Source: Campylobacter insulaenigrae NCTC 12927
GTDB lineage: Bacteria; Campylobacterota; Campylobacteria; Campylobacterales; Campylobacteraceae
DNA: 64,000 nucleotides
Assembly (NCBI RefSeq): GCF_000816185.1
Contig: NZ_CP007770.1
Coordinates: forward strand, 1,116,001-1,180,000
Direction: 5' to 3'
The position numbers and the translations under genes are program-made. The notes beneath the pieces were generated by a model, which had not been told where the DNA came from, ran no database searches, and saw nothing but the letters and a program-made list of their open reading frames with translations. This document shows, piece after piece, positions 44,432 to 54,312 of this stretch; within the stretch, counting starts at the first letter, position 1, and each line of letters starts with the position of its first letter.

Positions 44432-45087
44432 AATATATTCTCAACCTTTATCAAATCTTCCATATTGTCAATATCTATACTTGATATATAATCCATTAAA
44501 TAATATTTTGTTGTATCTTGCAAAAAGCTAAGATTATTTAAAAATTCTTTTGTTTTTATGATATAAATTGCTCCATTACTCATATAAGTTTTAGGTAATT
44601 TTTGTCTTGGCATAAAAGGATAATTATCATTGCAAACTCCTTTTAAATTTCCATTTTCATCACATACAAAAGCTTTTAAAATTTTATTATCATACTCACA
44701 TACACTAATTAAAGCATTAGTATTTTCATCTGCAAAAATACAAAAAGCTTCATCTATGTGTTTATTTGTTCTCAATGGAGAAGTTGGCTGAAGCAAGATT
44801 ATATTTTCGTAGTTTTTGTAATTTGCTAAAGTATGAAAAACCACTTGATCGCTTGTAGTATCATCAAGTGCTAATTCTTCAGGACGTTTTAAAATTTCAA
44901 TTCCTTGACTTTTTCCATAAAATAAAATATCGTCATTGTCGCTACTTAAAACAATTTTATCTATATACTTAGATTCTTTAGCAGCTTTAATCGTATAATA
45001 CAAAAGAGGTTTACCTCTAAGTAAGGTTAAATTTTTATTTTTTATACCTTTTGAACCACCACGGGCTGGAATAATTGCCAAAGTCAT
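44416..45087 (-). CDS. neuA: CMP-N-acetylneuraminate synthetase NeuA
   Basis: 223 residues. [18 protein letters not shown] at the N-terminus, [40 protein letters not shown] and [17 protein letters not shown]. It activates sialic acid with CTP for the GT42 transferase. It is clearly distinct from PtmB at 32707-33414 and resembles C. jejuni NeuA1. No CgtA domain is fused to it, unlike some C. jejuni strains. It lies 34 bp after neuC. Confidence 0.9.
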   Translation of the reverse strand: MTLAIIPARGGSKGIKNKNLTLLRGKPLLYYTIKAAKESKYIDKIVLSSDNDDILFYGKSQGIEILKRPEELALDDTTSDQVVFHTLANYKNYENIILLQPTSPLRTNKHIDEAFCIFADENTNALISVCEYDNKILKAFVCDENGNLKGVCNDNYPFMPRQKLPKTYMSNGAIYIIKTKEFLNNLSFLQDTTKYYLMDYISSIDIDNMEDLIKVENILCQSN

Positions 45088-45121
45088 AATTTATCTTTCA
45101 TAAAAATTTGCTTCTTATCAA

Positions 45122-46246
45122 TTATATTTCTTTGATATCTCTAAATATCTTTTGCTTTTTAATTTCAAAAAAAACTCCATTTGTAAGATATTCAAAAAAT
45201 ACTTTTGAACTATCTAAAATTTCTAATTTTCCCAGATTTGCATCATGTTTTTTATGTATGGTATTAATAGAATGTAATATTTGTTCATATTTTGCATCAA
45301 TTTTTACCACTTCTTCACTACCAAGGCGACCATTTTGTCTAGTTCCAATAAGTATAGATGGTATATTTAAATACAAAGCTTCTTTTAAAATACAACTTGA
45401 ATTTCCTATGATAAAATCAGCATTTTTCAATAAACTTATAAAATATTCAAATCTTAAAGAAGGAAAAAACCTAAAATTATCTAAATTTCTCAATTGATCA
45501 TAACTTTGTAAAATCAATTCAAAACCAAGATCGTTATTAGGATAAACAATAATATAATTTTTATTACTTTGCTTAAGTGCTTGAACTAGATTATCAGCTT
45601 GTTCTTTTATACTAGCTATCTCAGTTGTCACTGGATGAAACATTACTATCGCATAATTTTCAAATTGTATATCATAATATTTTTTAGCTTCCTCTATGGA
45701 AACTTGATTATTCACTAAAATTTCTAAATCAGGAGATCCTATAATAAATATAGATTTTTCATCTTCACCAAGCTGTAAAAGTCTTTTCTTTGCTATCTCA
45801 TCATTCACAAGATGAATATGAGCTAATTTAGTTATAGCATGTCTTATGCTATCATCTATGGTTCCTGATAATTCTCCACCTTCTATATGAGCTACTAGTA
45901 TATTATTTAAACTTCCAACTATAGCACCGGCCAAAGGTTCAACTCTATCTCCATGCACAATGATTAAATCGGGTTCTATTTCGTGTATAAATTTAGAAAA
46001 ACCATCTATGGTACTTGATAAAGCTTTATCCATTTGAAAATACTTATCATGATTTATAAATTTAAAAATATTTTTAAATCCACATTTTTCTATTTCTATA
46101 TAGGTATATCCAAAATTTTTACTCATATGCATACCAGTTGCAAAAACAAATAATTCAAATTCTTTTGACTGTTCTATTTTTAACATCAATGATTTTATTT
46201 TGGAAAAATCTGCTCTTGTACCAGTTATAAAAACAACTCTTTTCAC
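45122..46246 (-). CDS. neuC: UDP-GlcNAc 2-epimerase (hydrolysing) NeuC
   Basis: 374 residues. [80 protein letters not shown], and [30 protein letters not shown]. It makes ManNAc from UDP-GlcNAc, the first committed step of sialic acid synthesis. Similarity to C. jejuni NeuC1 is high along the whole length. It overlaps neuB by 4 nt. Confidence 0.93.
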   Translation of the reverse strand: MKRVVFITGTRADFSKIKSLMLKIEQSKEFELFVFATGMHMSKNFGYTYIEIEKCGFKNIFKFINHDKYFQMDKALSSTIDGFSKFIHEIEPDLIIVHGDRVEPLAGAIVGSLNNILVAHIEGGELSGTIDDSIRHAITKLAHIHLVNDEIAKKRLLQLGEDEKSIFIIGSPDLEILVNNQVSIEEAKKYYDIQFENYAIVMFHPVTTEIASIKEQADNLVQALKQSNKNYIIVYPNNDLGFELILQSYDQLRNLDNFRFFPSLRFEYFISLLKNADFIIGNSSCILKEALYLNIPSILIGTRQNGRLGSEEVVKIDAKYEQILHSINTIHKKHDANLGKLEILDSSKVFFEYLTNGVFFEIKKQKIFRDIKEI

Positions 46247-47268
46247 CTATAATCCTCAAAACTCAATTGAGTATCATTAGCTATATCCCTTAATGCGACT
46301 TTACCTAAAATATTTTCAAATTCACTAGCAGGAATGCCTCCAAGTCCGGGTCTTTTTACCCAAATATTTTTCATCGTTAAAGTTTCACCTTTTTTAATCT
46401 CTTTAATACTCACTACACTAGCAAACGCAAAATCAATAGTTACTTGTTCTTCTGTCAGTGCATTTTTTGCACTAGTTCCTCTTAAAAGTGCCATTTCTTT
46501 ACTTTGTGTTATAAGATCTTTTAAAGCAAATTCATCCATAGAACATACTATATCAGGGCCTTGTCTATCCATGGTATCGCTAAAATGTCTTTCTAAAATA
46601 CTAGCACCAAGCACTACTGCTCCTAAACAAGCTAAATTATTAGTAGTATGATCGCTCAATCCTACAAGACATTTAAATTCTTTTTCAAGTTCACACATAG
46701 CTTTTAATCTTACTAAATGCGTTGGTGTAGGATATAAATTAGTAGTATGGAGTAAAACAAAAGGAATGTTAAAATCTTGTAAAATTCTAACTGTTGGTCT
46801 TATAGTCTCTATGCTATTCATACCCGTGCTTATTATCATAGGCTTTTTAAACTGCGCTATATGCTTTATCAAAGGATAATTATTACATTCTCCTGAACCT
46901 ATTTTAAAAGCACTAACTCCCATATCCTCCAAACGATTTGCCGCTGCTCTACTAAAAGGTGTGCTAAGATATACCAAGCCTTGTTTTTGTGTATATTCTT
47001 TTAAAGCCAATTCATCCTTAAAACTTAAAGCACATTGCTTCATAATTTCATATATACTTATGTCTGCATTACCAGGTATAACTTTTTTCGCAGCATTGCT
47101 CATCTCATCTTCAACTACGTGAGTTTGATGTTTTATTATTTTTGCTCCTGCTCTTTTAGCACTATCAACCATAAGTTTAGCTATTTCTAAACTACCATTG
47201 TGATTAATACCAATTTCAGGTACAACTAAAGGGTTTTCTTTTGATATTTCTAAATGTTCAATTTTCAT
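46243..47268 (-). CDS. neuB: N-acetylneuraminate synthase NeuB
   Basis: 341 residues. NeuB barrel ([111 protein letters not shown]) and SAF domain with [19 protein letters not shown]. It joins ManNAc and phosphoenolpyruvate. It resembles C. jejuni NeuB1 rather than legI at 36460-37467. It overlaps the sialyltransferase stop by 4 nt. Confidence 0.93.
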   Translation of the reverse strand: MKIEHLEISKENPLVVPEIGINHNGSLEIAKLMVDSAKRAGAKIIKHQTHVVEDEMSNAAKKVIPGNADISIYEIMKQCALSFKDELALKEYTQKQGLVYLSTPFSRAAANRLEDMGVSAFKIGSGECNNYPLIKHIAQFKKPMIISTGMNSIETIRPTVRILQDFNIPFVLLHTTNLYPTPTHLVRLKAMCELEKEFKCLVGLSDHTTNNLACLGAVVLGASILERHFSDTMDRQGPDIVCSMDEFALKDLITQSKEMALLRGTSAKNALTEEQVTIDFAFASVVSIKEIKKGETLTMKNIWVKRPGLGGIPASEFENILGKVALRDIANDTQLSFEDYR

Positions 47269-48149
47269 CGCTTATCTTTCAAATAATGTTTTATATCACT
47301 TGGCAATCTAACTAAATCTTTTATCAGTCTAAACCAAAGGTTATTTTTTATAACAGGTAAAGGAAATTTTTTAAATTTTTTATAAGTATTATTTGCTGGA
47401 AGTAAAATATCATCAATATAATCTTTAGGCTTATTATCTATAACAAAATCATTATTTCCTCGTATAATTGAAGCTAATTTTATATACTTACTTAACTCAC
47501 TATTTTGATTTAAAGAATAAAAATTTACATTATAGGTTTTACTTAAAAATTCTAAAGCTTTTAAATCAAAATTTTTACTATGTATAGTTGCTTTTATCTC
47601 ATTTTTAAATTCAGGAATTAATTTTAAAACATTATTAGTTTGATACTTAAATAAATATGGTTGATTTTTATTAGAATAAAAGTCAATCCCTGATATATAA
47701 ATATTTTTATACCCCATAGCAACAGCAAAAGCACACATATAAATTCCAGAAGTTATCCTTTGTTCATTATATATTTCATTAAATTTAATAAAAGAATGAA
47801 ATTCTTTTAATTGTTTTATCAAATCAAATCCAAAAATAGTATCAGGAAAATAATTGTAAAAAAATTCTAATAAATTTCTACTGTCTATGCTTTCCAAACC
47901 AAACGAAGAACATACTATATTTTTTATATCATATTCATCTTTATCTATAATATTTTTTATGGTATAGTATTGCTCAAAAAATACATATGGATTAAAAAAA
48001 GCATATTGTATATTTTTACCCGCATAATATTTATCTTCAAAATAAAACTGATTGCACCTAAAAACATCATAATTCTTTGGCAATTTTTCATATTCTATTT
48101 CTCTTAAACTAGGTCCGTTACCACATATCAATGCATTTTTTTCTTCCAT
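47265..48149 (-). CDS. cstII: GT42 sialyltransferase, CstII-like
   Basis: 294 residues, single domain. N-terminal CMP-binding [16 protein letters not shown], then [47 protein letters not shown], the presumed catalytic His190 in [13 protein letters not shown], and a basic C-terminal tail ([17 protein letters not shown]) for membrane association. The residue matching CstII position 51 is Asn (N53 in FFNP), the form linked to combined alpha-2,3 and alpha-2,8 activity in C. jejuni. It caps LOS galactose with sialic acid and may add a second one. It is the first gene of cstII-neuB-neuC-neuA. Confidence 0.92.
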   Translation of the reverse strand: MEEKNALICGNGPSLREIEYEKLPKNYDVFRCNQFYFEDKYYAGKNIQYAFFNPYVFFEQYYTIKNIIDKDEYDIKNIVCSSFGLESIDSRNLLEFFYNYFPDTIFGFDLIKQLKEFHSFIKFNEIYNEQRITSGIYMCAFAVAMGYKNIYISGIDFYSNKNQPYLFKYQTNNVLKLIPEFKNEIKATIHSKNFDLKALEFLSKTYNVNFYSLNQNSELSKYIKLASIIRGNNDFVIDNKPKDYIDDILLPANNTYKKFKKFPLPVIKNNLWFRLIKDLVRLPSDIKHYLKDKR

Positions 48150-48181
48150 AATTCCCCTATTATCTTAATTTGTGAAATTAA

Positions 48182-48187
48182 ATTTTA
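48182..48187 (-). promoter_or_regulatory. -10 element TAAAAT for the sialic acid operon
   Basis: On the minus strand GGTAAAAT lies 33-38 nt upstream of the cstII-like start, within the 120-bp gap after cgtA. The start has a GGGG ribosome-binding site. Confidence 0.5.
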
Positions 48188-48269
48188 CCATATTTTTAAA
48201 GAAATAAAATACCGAAACAATATAACTATTACATTCAAATATATTGTAAGAATAAATTACAAAAATCAA

Positions 48270-49280
48270 CTATTCTTTAAGAATAAAATTTTCATAAATT
48301 CTATATAAAATATCTTTCTCTAACATAGTAAAGTCTATTTTATCTTTCAATTTTATTTTATTTTTTTCTACAAATTCATCTAATAAAATAAGCTTTAGAT
48401 TAGAAGGAATATTTCTATATTTTTTTATATATGGAAAATGATAATTATTTAATTCTGTAAAATATTTAATTTTATGCTTTGCTACTAATTCTTCATAGAA
48501 TCTCATTTGTTTTTTATCAATAACATTGCTATGATGATAGCTATACCCCCAACTTCTTAAAATTTCTTTAAAATATATTTTTTTATTTTTTAAAAGCCAA
48601 TGATCACTAGGTGCTTTTAACACATTATCATCTTTATCTTGACACACATAAAATTTATCATCTCTAAATACAAAATCTATCCTAGAATAACACACTATAT
48701 GATAATCTTTTTTAGGTATATAAAAACTCTTATAAAGCTTCTTAGCATCATAAATATGATCTGTATCTATTTTGATAAGCCATTCTCCTTTAGGTATAAA
48801 AGAAAGAGCAAAATTATAATAACTATGTAATTTATTATCTTCACTTTGTGGATTTTCCATTTGAACTTCATAGGGATATTTTTTAGGAATAAATGAAGGA
48901 TACTGCTTACAAAATTCTAAAATAATCTCTTCACTACCATCTGTACAATCATTATAAGCTATTATACCTCTTTGTATAGCAGGTAACATACTTTCTAATG
49001 AAGCTCTTAAAGTTATAGCTTCATTTTTTACTCTTATAAAAGCCCAAGGATTTAAAGGGGATTTATGATCTTTTGATTTTATATCAAAATCAAAATATCC
49101 TTTATGCCCCCCCCCATAAATATCTTTATTTTTTTGTATAAAATATTCATTTGAATGATTATTAATACTAGATACTATATTTGTTTCTATTAACAAATCT
49201 ATTTTATTTAAGGGTATGGATTTATGTTTAAAATAAGTTCTTAGTTTTCTTTCTATATTTCTTAAAAAGTTAAATTGCAT
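48270..49280 (-). CDS. cgtA: Beta-1,4-N-acetylgalactosaminyltransferase CgtA, phase-variable, ON as read
   Basis: 336 residues. The conserved core is [82 protein letters not shown] with the DTDH metal motif, and [14 protein letters not shown]. It adds GalNAc to the sialylated galactose, a step towards GM2/GD2-like LOS. The G9 tract (YGGGHKGYF, codons 56-58) is in frame; C. jejuni cgtA has a G tract at the same Gly run. Residues 190-245 differ more from the C. jejuni form. Confidence 0.9.
   Translation of the reverse strand: MQFNFLRNIERKLRTYFKHKSIPLNKIDLLIETNIVSSINNHSNEYFIQKNKDIYGGGHKGYFDFDIKSKDHKSPLNPWAFIRVKNEAITLRASLESMLPAIQRGIIAYNDCTDGSEEIILEFCKQYPSFIPKKYPYEVQMENPQSEDNKLHSYYNFALSFIPKGEWLIKIDTDHIYDAKKLYKSFYIPKKDYHIVCYSRIDFVFRDDKFYVCQDKDDNVLKAPSDHWLLKNKKIYFKEILRSWGYSYHHSNVIDKKQMRFYEELVAKHKIKYFTELNNYHFPYIKKYRNIPSNLKLILLDEFVEKNKIKLKDKIDFTMLEKDILYRIYENFILKE
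49107..49115 (-). repeat. Phase-variation tract G9 (C9 on +) in cgtA, ON
   Basis: Nine G code for GGG in IYGGGHKG. G10 gives TAA at once and G8 stops about 10 codons later, so a slip inactivates CgtA. Confidence 0.92.
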
Positions 49281-49360
49281 GAAATTTTCCTAGGTGTTAT
49301 TTCTCATATTTCTATACTAATATTAAATTTTATTTTTCATTTGTCTTTTATGTTTATTAA

Positions 49361-49368
49361 TATAAAAT
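49361..49368 (+). promoter_or_regulatory. -10 element TATAAAAT for the two-domain glycosyltransferase gene
   Basis: It lies 20-27 nt before the start codon in the gap shared with the divergent cgtA. An AAAAGAAG ribosome-binding site follows. Confidence 0.5.
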
Positions 49369-49387
49369 TAAATAAAAAGAAGTATAT

Positions 49388-51592
49388 ATGAATAATCCTT
49401 TAGTTTCTATTATTATCCCAATTTACAATGTTGCTCCTTATTTACAAGAATGCTTAGATAGTGTCATAAACCAAACCTATAGCAATTTAGATATTATTTT
49501 AATAGATGATGGAAGTAACGATAATAGTTTAAATATAGCTTTAGAATATCTAAGAAAAGATAAAAGAATGTTTTTAATTTCCAAGGAAAATGGTGGACTT
49601 AGTTCGGCTAGAAATATAGGAATAGAGTTTATAAAGAACACAAAGCTTCGAAATTTTTTTGAAAATCAAGATAAGGAAGACATTCTTTCATACACAACAA
49701 TTAATATTTTTAGTAAAGATACAAAAATTATCACAAAGGACAACATAGAAGCCAATTTTGTTCAAATTGAAGAAAGATACATCAAGACAAATATAGAAAA
49801 TATTAATGATTTTATAATTCAAGAATTACCAAATTCTATAATACATTTCTTGGATTCTGATGATTGTTTGTTAAAAGATTGTATAGAGCTTTGTATAGAA
49901 AAAATGTTAGAAAAGGAACTAGATATCTGCATACATAATTTTGAAAAATCCATAAAAGATAGAAAAAATAACTATTCATGTTTTAATCTAGAAATAATGG
50001 AAAATAAAGGCATTGATATGCTTATAAAAAACAAATTATATAATTTTGCCTTTGCTTGCTATGGTTGCTTTCAGAGTAAAATTCTAAATCAATACAATCT
50101 CCGTTTCACTCATGGAATTTATCATGAAGATCATGATTTTGGAACTATTTTATTTTGTTTAGCCAAAAAAACATTTTACATCGATAAAGTTTTAATGGTT
50201 TATAGGATAAGACAGGGATCAATTACTAATTTTGAAAACCAACAAATGCCTGAAAATTTACCAAAAAATTTAGAAATTTTAAAACCTTACTTTAGAAATT
50301 ATAATGATTTAAGAGAATATTTTAGATCATATTGTTTTTGTATGATTGCTTTTAAAATTTATAAATTTTATATTAGCCCCAACTTATTAAATAATAAAGA
50401 AAAGTATTTTCTCAAAAAAAGTATAAAACGATATAATTATCTTTACTTAGAAAAATACTATCCGCAAGATTATTTGGGTTTTATTTTGTTACTAGATTCA
50501 ATGGGTTATAAAAATTTAGATTTACTTAAATTTTTTGTAGAACTAAGGTTTATCTTAAGACATCCAACAAAAATAAAGACTTTTTTTAATAAATTTTCAA
50601 CTGTCCAATTCTATTTTTACAATAATTTCACAAAATCATTAAGTAAATTAATACCCATTAAATCATTAAGAAGAAAATTAAGAAACCATATAAGTTATAA
50701 AATAGAGCACCCAAAGGTAGCAAATTATCTTACTATTAATTATATCAACCCTTTTTTAGAAAGAAAAATTTCTCATTTTATTTTTGAGAAAAAATATCAC
50801 TTTAAAAATGATAAAATCATTTGGCAATTTTGGTATCAAGGTAAAGATCAAGCTTCACCTCTTATACAACAATGTTTTAAATCTATACAAAAATATATGG
50901 GGGGGGGTAATTACACCATCATTATTTTAGATAAAAATAACCTAGAAAATTATCTTGATTTTCCACCCTTTGTAAAAGAAAAATTAATCAATAATTTTTT
51001 TGGAGAAAAAACCATCACTTTCTTTTCAGATCTTTTAAGAGTATGTTTACTTTCTACTTACGGAGGAATATGGTGTGATGCTAATATATTTTTAAGCGAT
51101 AAAATCCCACAAAATTTATGCGAAGAAGATTTTTTTGCCTTTGAAAGGGCACAAAACAAGCCAAGCAAAGAAGAGTTAAAACGTTTTATTAAAAGTGGAT
51201 ATTTTTCTTATGGATATTTTAATTGGAATGATGATTTTAAAGTCAAACTACTAAATAGCTTTATCATAGCCAAAGCTAACAATAAAAATATTCAAGCCTT
51301 AAAAGATATGCTTTTGTACTATTGGCACAATGAAAAAAATTGCAACAATTTTTATTATTTTACTTTCCAAATCATTTTTGAACTTCTTAAAAAACATGGC
51401 TATATAAACAAAACATATAAGAATATGAGCGATATACAATGCCATTTATTACAATTTTATGCGAAAGAAAAATTTGATCCTTGCTTATGGGAAGAAATTA
51501 AAAATCAAAGTTTCTTACATAAACTTACACATTTTAAAACCATAAAGAAAAACTCCATGATAGATGCAATTATCATGCAAAATAAAAATTAA
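49388..51592 (+). CDS. Two-domain glycosyltransferase: GT2 + GT32/capsular-synthesis-type, phase-variable linker, ON as read
   Basis: 734 residues. The N-terminal GT2 domain (about 1-330) has VSIIIPIYNVAPYLQECLDSVINQTY, DDGSNDNS, GGLSSARNIGIEF and FLDSDD; about 50 residues are inserted before the DXD-type motif. The C-terminal domain (about 470-680) is of the Caps_synth/GT32 type: IIWQFWYQGKDQASPLIQQCF, TFFSDLLRVCLLSTYGGIWCDANIFL with the DxD-like site. A G9 tract sits at codons 504-507 inside the second domain. Sugars and linkages are unknown. The related activities are separate genes in C. jejuni LOS loci, so this looks like a fusion. It is transcribed opposite to its neighbours. Confidence 0.83.
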   Translation: MNNPLVSIIIPIYNVAPYLQECLDSVINQTYSNLDIILIDDGSNDNSLNIALEYLRKDKRMFLISKENGGLSSARNIGIEFIKNTKLRNFFENQDKEDILSYTTINIFSKDTKIITKDNIEANFVQIEERYIKTNIENINDFIIQELPNSIIHFLDSDDCLLKDCIELCIEKMLEKELDICIHNFEKSIKDRKNNYSCFNLEIMENKGIDMLIKNKLYNFAFACYGCFQSKILNQYNLRFTHGIYHEDHDFGTILFCLAKKTFYIDKVLMVYRIRQGSITNFENQQMPENLPKNLEILKPYFRNYNDLREYFRSYCFCMIAFKIYKFYISPNLLNNKEKYFLKKSIKRYNYLYLEKYYPQDYLGFILLLDSMGYKNLDLLKFFVELRFILRHPTKIKTFFNKFSTVQFYFYNNFTKSLSKLIPIKSLRRKLRNHISYKIEHPKVANYLTINYINPFLERKISHFIFEKKYHFKNDKIIWQFWYQGKDQASPLIQQCFKSIQKYMGGGNYTIIILDKNNLENYLDFPPFVKEKLINNFFGEKTITFFSDLLRVCLLSTYGGIWCDANIFLSDKIPQNLCEEDFFAFERAQNKPSKEELKRFIKSGYFSYGYFNWNDDFKVKLLNSFIIAKANNKNIQALKDMLLYYWHNEKNCNNFYYFTFQIIFELLKKHGYINKTYKNMSDIQCHLLQFYAKEKFDPCLWEEIKNQSFLHKLTHFKTIKKNSMIDAIIMQNKN
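50899..50907 (+). repeat. Phase-variation tract G9 in the C-terminal transferase domain, ON
   Basis: Nine G in YMGGGN. G10 runs straight into TAA and G8 ends about 10 codons later, so only the second domain would be lost. Confidence 0.92.
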
Positions 51593-52761
51593 TTTTTAAA
51601 TAAAATATTTTTTATCTTATGCCAAATTTTATCTATATCATAAGGAAGGGTAAAATTGATAAATGGCTTTATAAGCACTAATTGTTTTTTTAAATTTAAA
51701 GGATCTTTATCAAACTTATTTATCATCAATGCTTTTTTTGCATAAAAAGACAAAAATGCTTCTTTAATAGCATTTGCATTTTCATCATTTTTATCTTTAA
51801 AAAATTCTATTAACTTCAAAGCTGTTATTACCCTACTAGAAGCTTTTAAATACTTTTTAGCTTCTTTTGGATCTTGATTAAAATTTTCATATATATCATT
51901 AAAATAGTGTGTTATGTTTTCTTTACTGACTTTTTTATCATGATTTGATATGCTATTAGCTCTTAAACAACAACGATACAATCTTTTAGGCAAAACATAA
52001 ATTTTCTTAACACTAGCAAACAAAACCATACCAAAATGTATATCTTCATTGATGATTTTATCAATAAATTTAAGCTTTATACCTTTTAAAAAAGTAAAAT
52101 CTATCATACCATTCCAACCAAAAGAAATATCTTTTGATCCTATGCTAATGGCTCTAGCAGCATATTCTTTAGGACTTATAATGCATTCATTGTAATAATT
52201 AAAAATATCCATTCTGTTTTTTTGTCCCTTATCTTTAATGCCTTTTTCATAAATACAAGAATGATTAAACCAAAGCACTTCAACATTACTCATTTTATTT
52301 ATACATTCTTCTATGCAGTTTAATTCCCAAGAATTATCAGAATCTAAAAAGATAATATAATCTATAATAGGATAAGTAAAGTTAGTTAAATCTTGTTCAT
52401 TATTAAAAGCTTTAGAGCTTTTATAAGCTTTGTATATATTGTAATGATTATTTTCTACATCAAATTCTATTAAATCATTTTCTGTGTTTGTACTTTGTAG
52501 TTTATATTCTCCACTAAAATATTCTATACCTACATTTCTAGCTGAACTAAGTCCACCGTTTTCTTTATCAAATAAAATAAATCTTTCATCTTTTAAAGTA
52601 TATTCTTTAGCTATATTAAGTGAATTTTCATCTGTACTTCCATCATTAACTAATACTATTTCTAAATTTTTATAAGTTTGATTGATTACACTATCTAAAC
52701 ATTCTCTTAGATATTTTTCTACATTATATATAGGGATTACTACGCCGACTTTTTTATTCAT
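51589..52761 (-). CDS. GT2 glycosyltransferase (LOS core)
   Basis: 390 residues. GT-A start VGVVIPIYNVEKYLRECLDSVINQTYKNLEIVLVNDGSTDENS, GGLSSARNVGIEY, an insertion of about 55 residues, then IDYIIFLDSDNSWELNCI, where the last residue of the usual DSDD is Asn. The C-terminal half has NRMDIFNYYNECIISPKEYAARAI and RCCLRANSISNH. It resembles the C. jejuni LOS transferases of the Cj1136/Cj1138 kind; the sugar is unknown. It overlaps lgtF by 8 nt and ends the waaC-waaM-lgtF unit, meeting the plus-strand fusion gene with a 4-bp overlap. Confidence 0.83.
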   Translation of the reverse strand: MNKKVGVVIPIYNVEKYLRECLDSVINQTYKNLEIVLVNDGSTDENSLNIAKEYTLKDERFILFDKENGGLSSARNVGIEYFSGEYKLQSTNTENDLIEFDVENNHYNIYKAYKSSKAFNNEQDLTNFTYPIIDYIIFLDSDNSWELNCIEECINKMSNVEVLWFNHSCIYEKGIKDKGQKNRMDIFNYYNECIISPKEYAARAISIGSKDISFGWNGMIDFTFLKGIKLKFIDKIINEDIHFGMVLFASVKKIYVLPKRLYRCCLRANSISNHDKKVSKENITHYFNDIYENFNQDPKEAKKYLKASSRVITALKLIEFFKDKNDENANAIKEAFLSFYAKKALMINKFDKDPLNLKKQLVLIKPFINFTLPYDIDKIWHKIKNILFKN

Positions 52762-54310
52762 TTTCTTTCCATGTAATTTTTTTATTTTTTATAGTATCTA
52801 AATAAATTTTATGATTACTCTCAAGCATATTTTTACTATTTTCCTTATGATAAATATGATAAGCTAAAGCATAAAATTTAACTCTTGCAAAAGTACCATT
52901 GTTAAATAAAAATCTAGCTACAAACTCACTATCTTCTCTACCCCAGCCTATAAATTTTTCATTAAAACCATCAATAGCTTCAAAATCACTTTTATAAAAA
53001 CTCATATTGCATCCTCTTACGCCTTTAATAAGTTGGGATTTTTCAAAAAAAATCTTATTAAGCTTTGAAAATTTATATACGCATTTAGCTAAAAAAGTAT
53101 TTTTTTTATTTTTGAAACCTTTTTTAGCAAAGGCTAAACTAAAATCATTTTTTTCTAAGAGTTCTTTGCTTTCTTTTTCGTTTAAAATCACTCTAGAACC
53201 TTGTAAAAATACTTTTTTTTGTGCAAATTTTAAATGATCTCCAATGAAGTTTTTTTCTAAAATCATATCTCCATCAACAACGATTATATATTCACCTTTG
53301 GAAGCTTTGATAGCTTTATTTCTAACTTGACTTAATCTAAACCCTTCGTCTTCTTGCCAAATATGTTTTAAATTACAAGGAAAATCTTTCTGATATACTT
53401 GTATAAGTTTAGCTGTATCTTCTTTACTACCATCATCAGCTATTAAAACTTCATCTGGCAAAATACTTAAATTTTTAACACTATCTAGCACTAAGGCGAG
53501 TCTTTCTTTTTGATTATAAGTTGTGATAACCAAAGAACAAGTATGTGGTTTTTGAAGTTTTAATTCATACAATTTCATATATTTAAAAAACGCTCCAAGT
53601 CCATTACACAAACTAATTATAAAACCTTTATATCCATAAAAAATTCCTTTCTTGAAAAAATAATTCCTCAAAAAAGTCCATCCACCGCGTATTAAAGCTT
53701 TTAAAACACCACTATCTTTGTGTAAATTTTGCAAAGCCCAAAGACTTGAATACCTTTGAAGCTTATCAAGTAAAGCATTTATATCTTCAAAAGCATAGTG
53801 CGTTAGAGCACTTTTTAACTTAATTTTTTGCGTATTATTATGGATAATTAAACTTTCATGAACCAAATTATCATTAAAACAAGTGTGATTTTTATTGAAG
53901 ATACGCATAACATAATCAGGATACCAACCGCAAGCTTTTATCCATTCATTTTTATATAAATTTTTTCTTGCTAAAAGCAAAATTTGATTTGTCTGAACTT
54001 GTATCTTACTAAGCTCAGAAAAAATTTCTTCTCCAACAACTTCATCTACATCAATATTAAAAATCCATTCATTACTTGCATAAGAAAGGGCTAAATTTTT
54101 CAAAGCTCCAAAACCTATAAAATGATGATGATAAATTTTCAAATGAGAATGATGCTTTTGAAATTGTTTAGCAATATCATAGCTTTCATCACTACTTTCA
54201 TTGATTAGTAAAATAATTTCTCCAAAGTCTTTAAGAGATTTTAAACATTGTTTTAAGGTATCTTGAGCATTTTTAACAATCATTATTACAGAAATTTTTT
54301 TTATATCCAT
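52754..54310 (-). CDS. lgtF: Two-domain glucosyltransferase LgtF-like (LOS inner core)
   Basis: 518 residues with two GT2 units. Domain 1 (about 1-250) has ISVIMIVKNAQDTLKQCLKSLKDFGEIILL and the short NIDVDEV motif of WaaE/LgtF-type enzymes. Domain 2 (about 258-510) has CSLVITTYNQKERLALVLDSV, IADDGSKEDT, IIVVDGDMILEKNF and GWGREDSEFVARFLFNNG. The same layout in C. jejuni (Cj1135) adds two glucoses to the heptose residues; that dual role is inferred here. It lies 2 bp after waaM. Confidence 0.88.
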   Translation of the reverse strand: MDIKKISVIMIVKNAQDTLKQCLKSLKDFGEIILLINESSDESYDIAKQFQKHHSHLKIYHHHFIGFGALKNLALSYASNEWIFNIDVDEVVGEEIFSELSKIQVQTNQILLLARKNLYKNEWIKACGWYPDYVMRIFNKNHTCFNDNLVHESLIIHNNTQKIKLKSALTHYAFEDINALLDKLQRYSSLWALQNLHKDSGVLKALIRGGWTFLRNYFFKKGIFYGYKGFIISLCNGLGAFFKYMKLYELKLQKPHTCSLVITTYNQKERLALVLDSVKNLSILPDEVLIADDGSKEDTAKLIQVYQKDFPCNLKHIWQEDEGFRLSQVRNKAIKASKGEYIIVVDGDMILEKNFIGDHLKFAQKKVFLQGSRVILNEKESKELLEKNDFSLAFAKKGFKNKKNTFLAKCVYKFSKLNKIFFEKSQLIKGVRGCNMSFYKSDFEAIDGFNEKFIGWGREDSEFVARFLFNNGTFARVKFYALAYHIYHKENSKNMLESNHKIYLDTIKNKKITWKENE

Positions 54311-54312
54311 AT

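Noticed and set aside
45108-45497. 129-codon open frame on the plus strand
   Set aside because: It is antisense to the conserved C-terminal part of neuC and is a by-product of AT-rich codon use.
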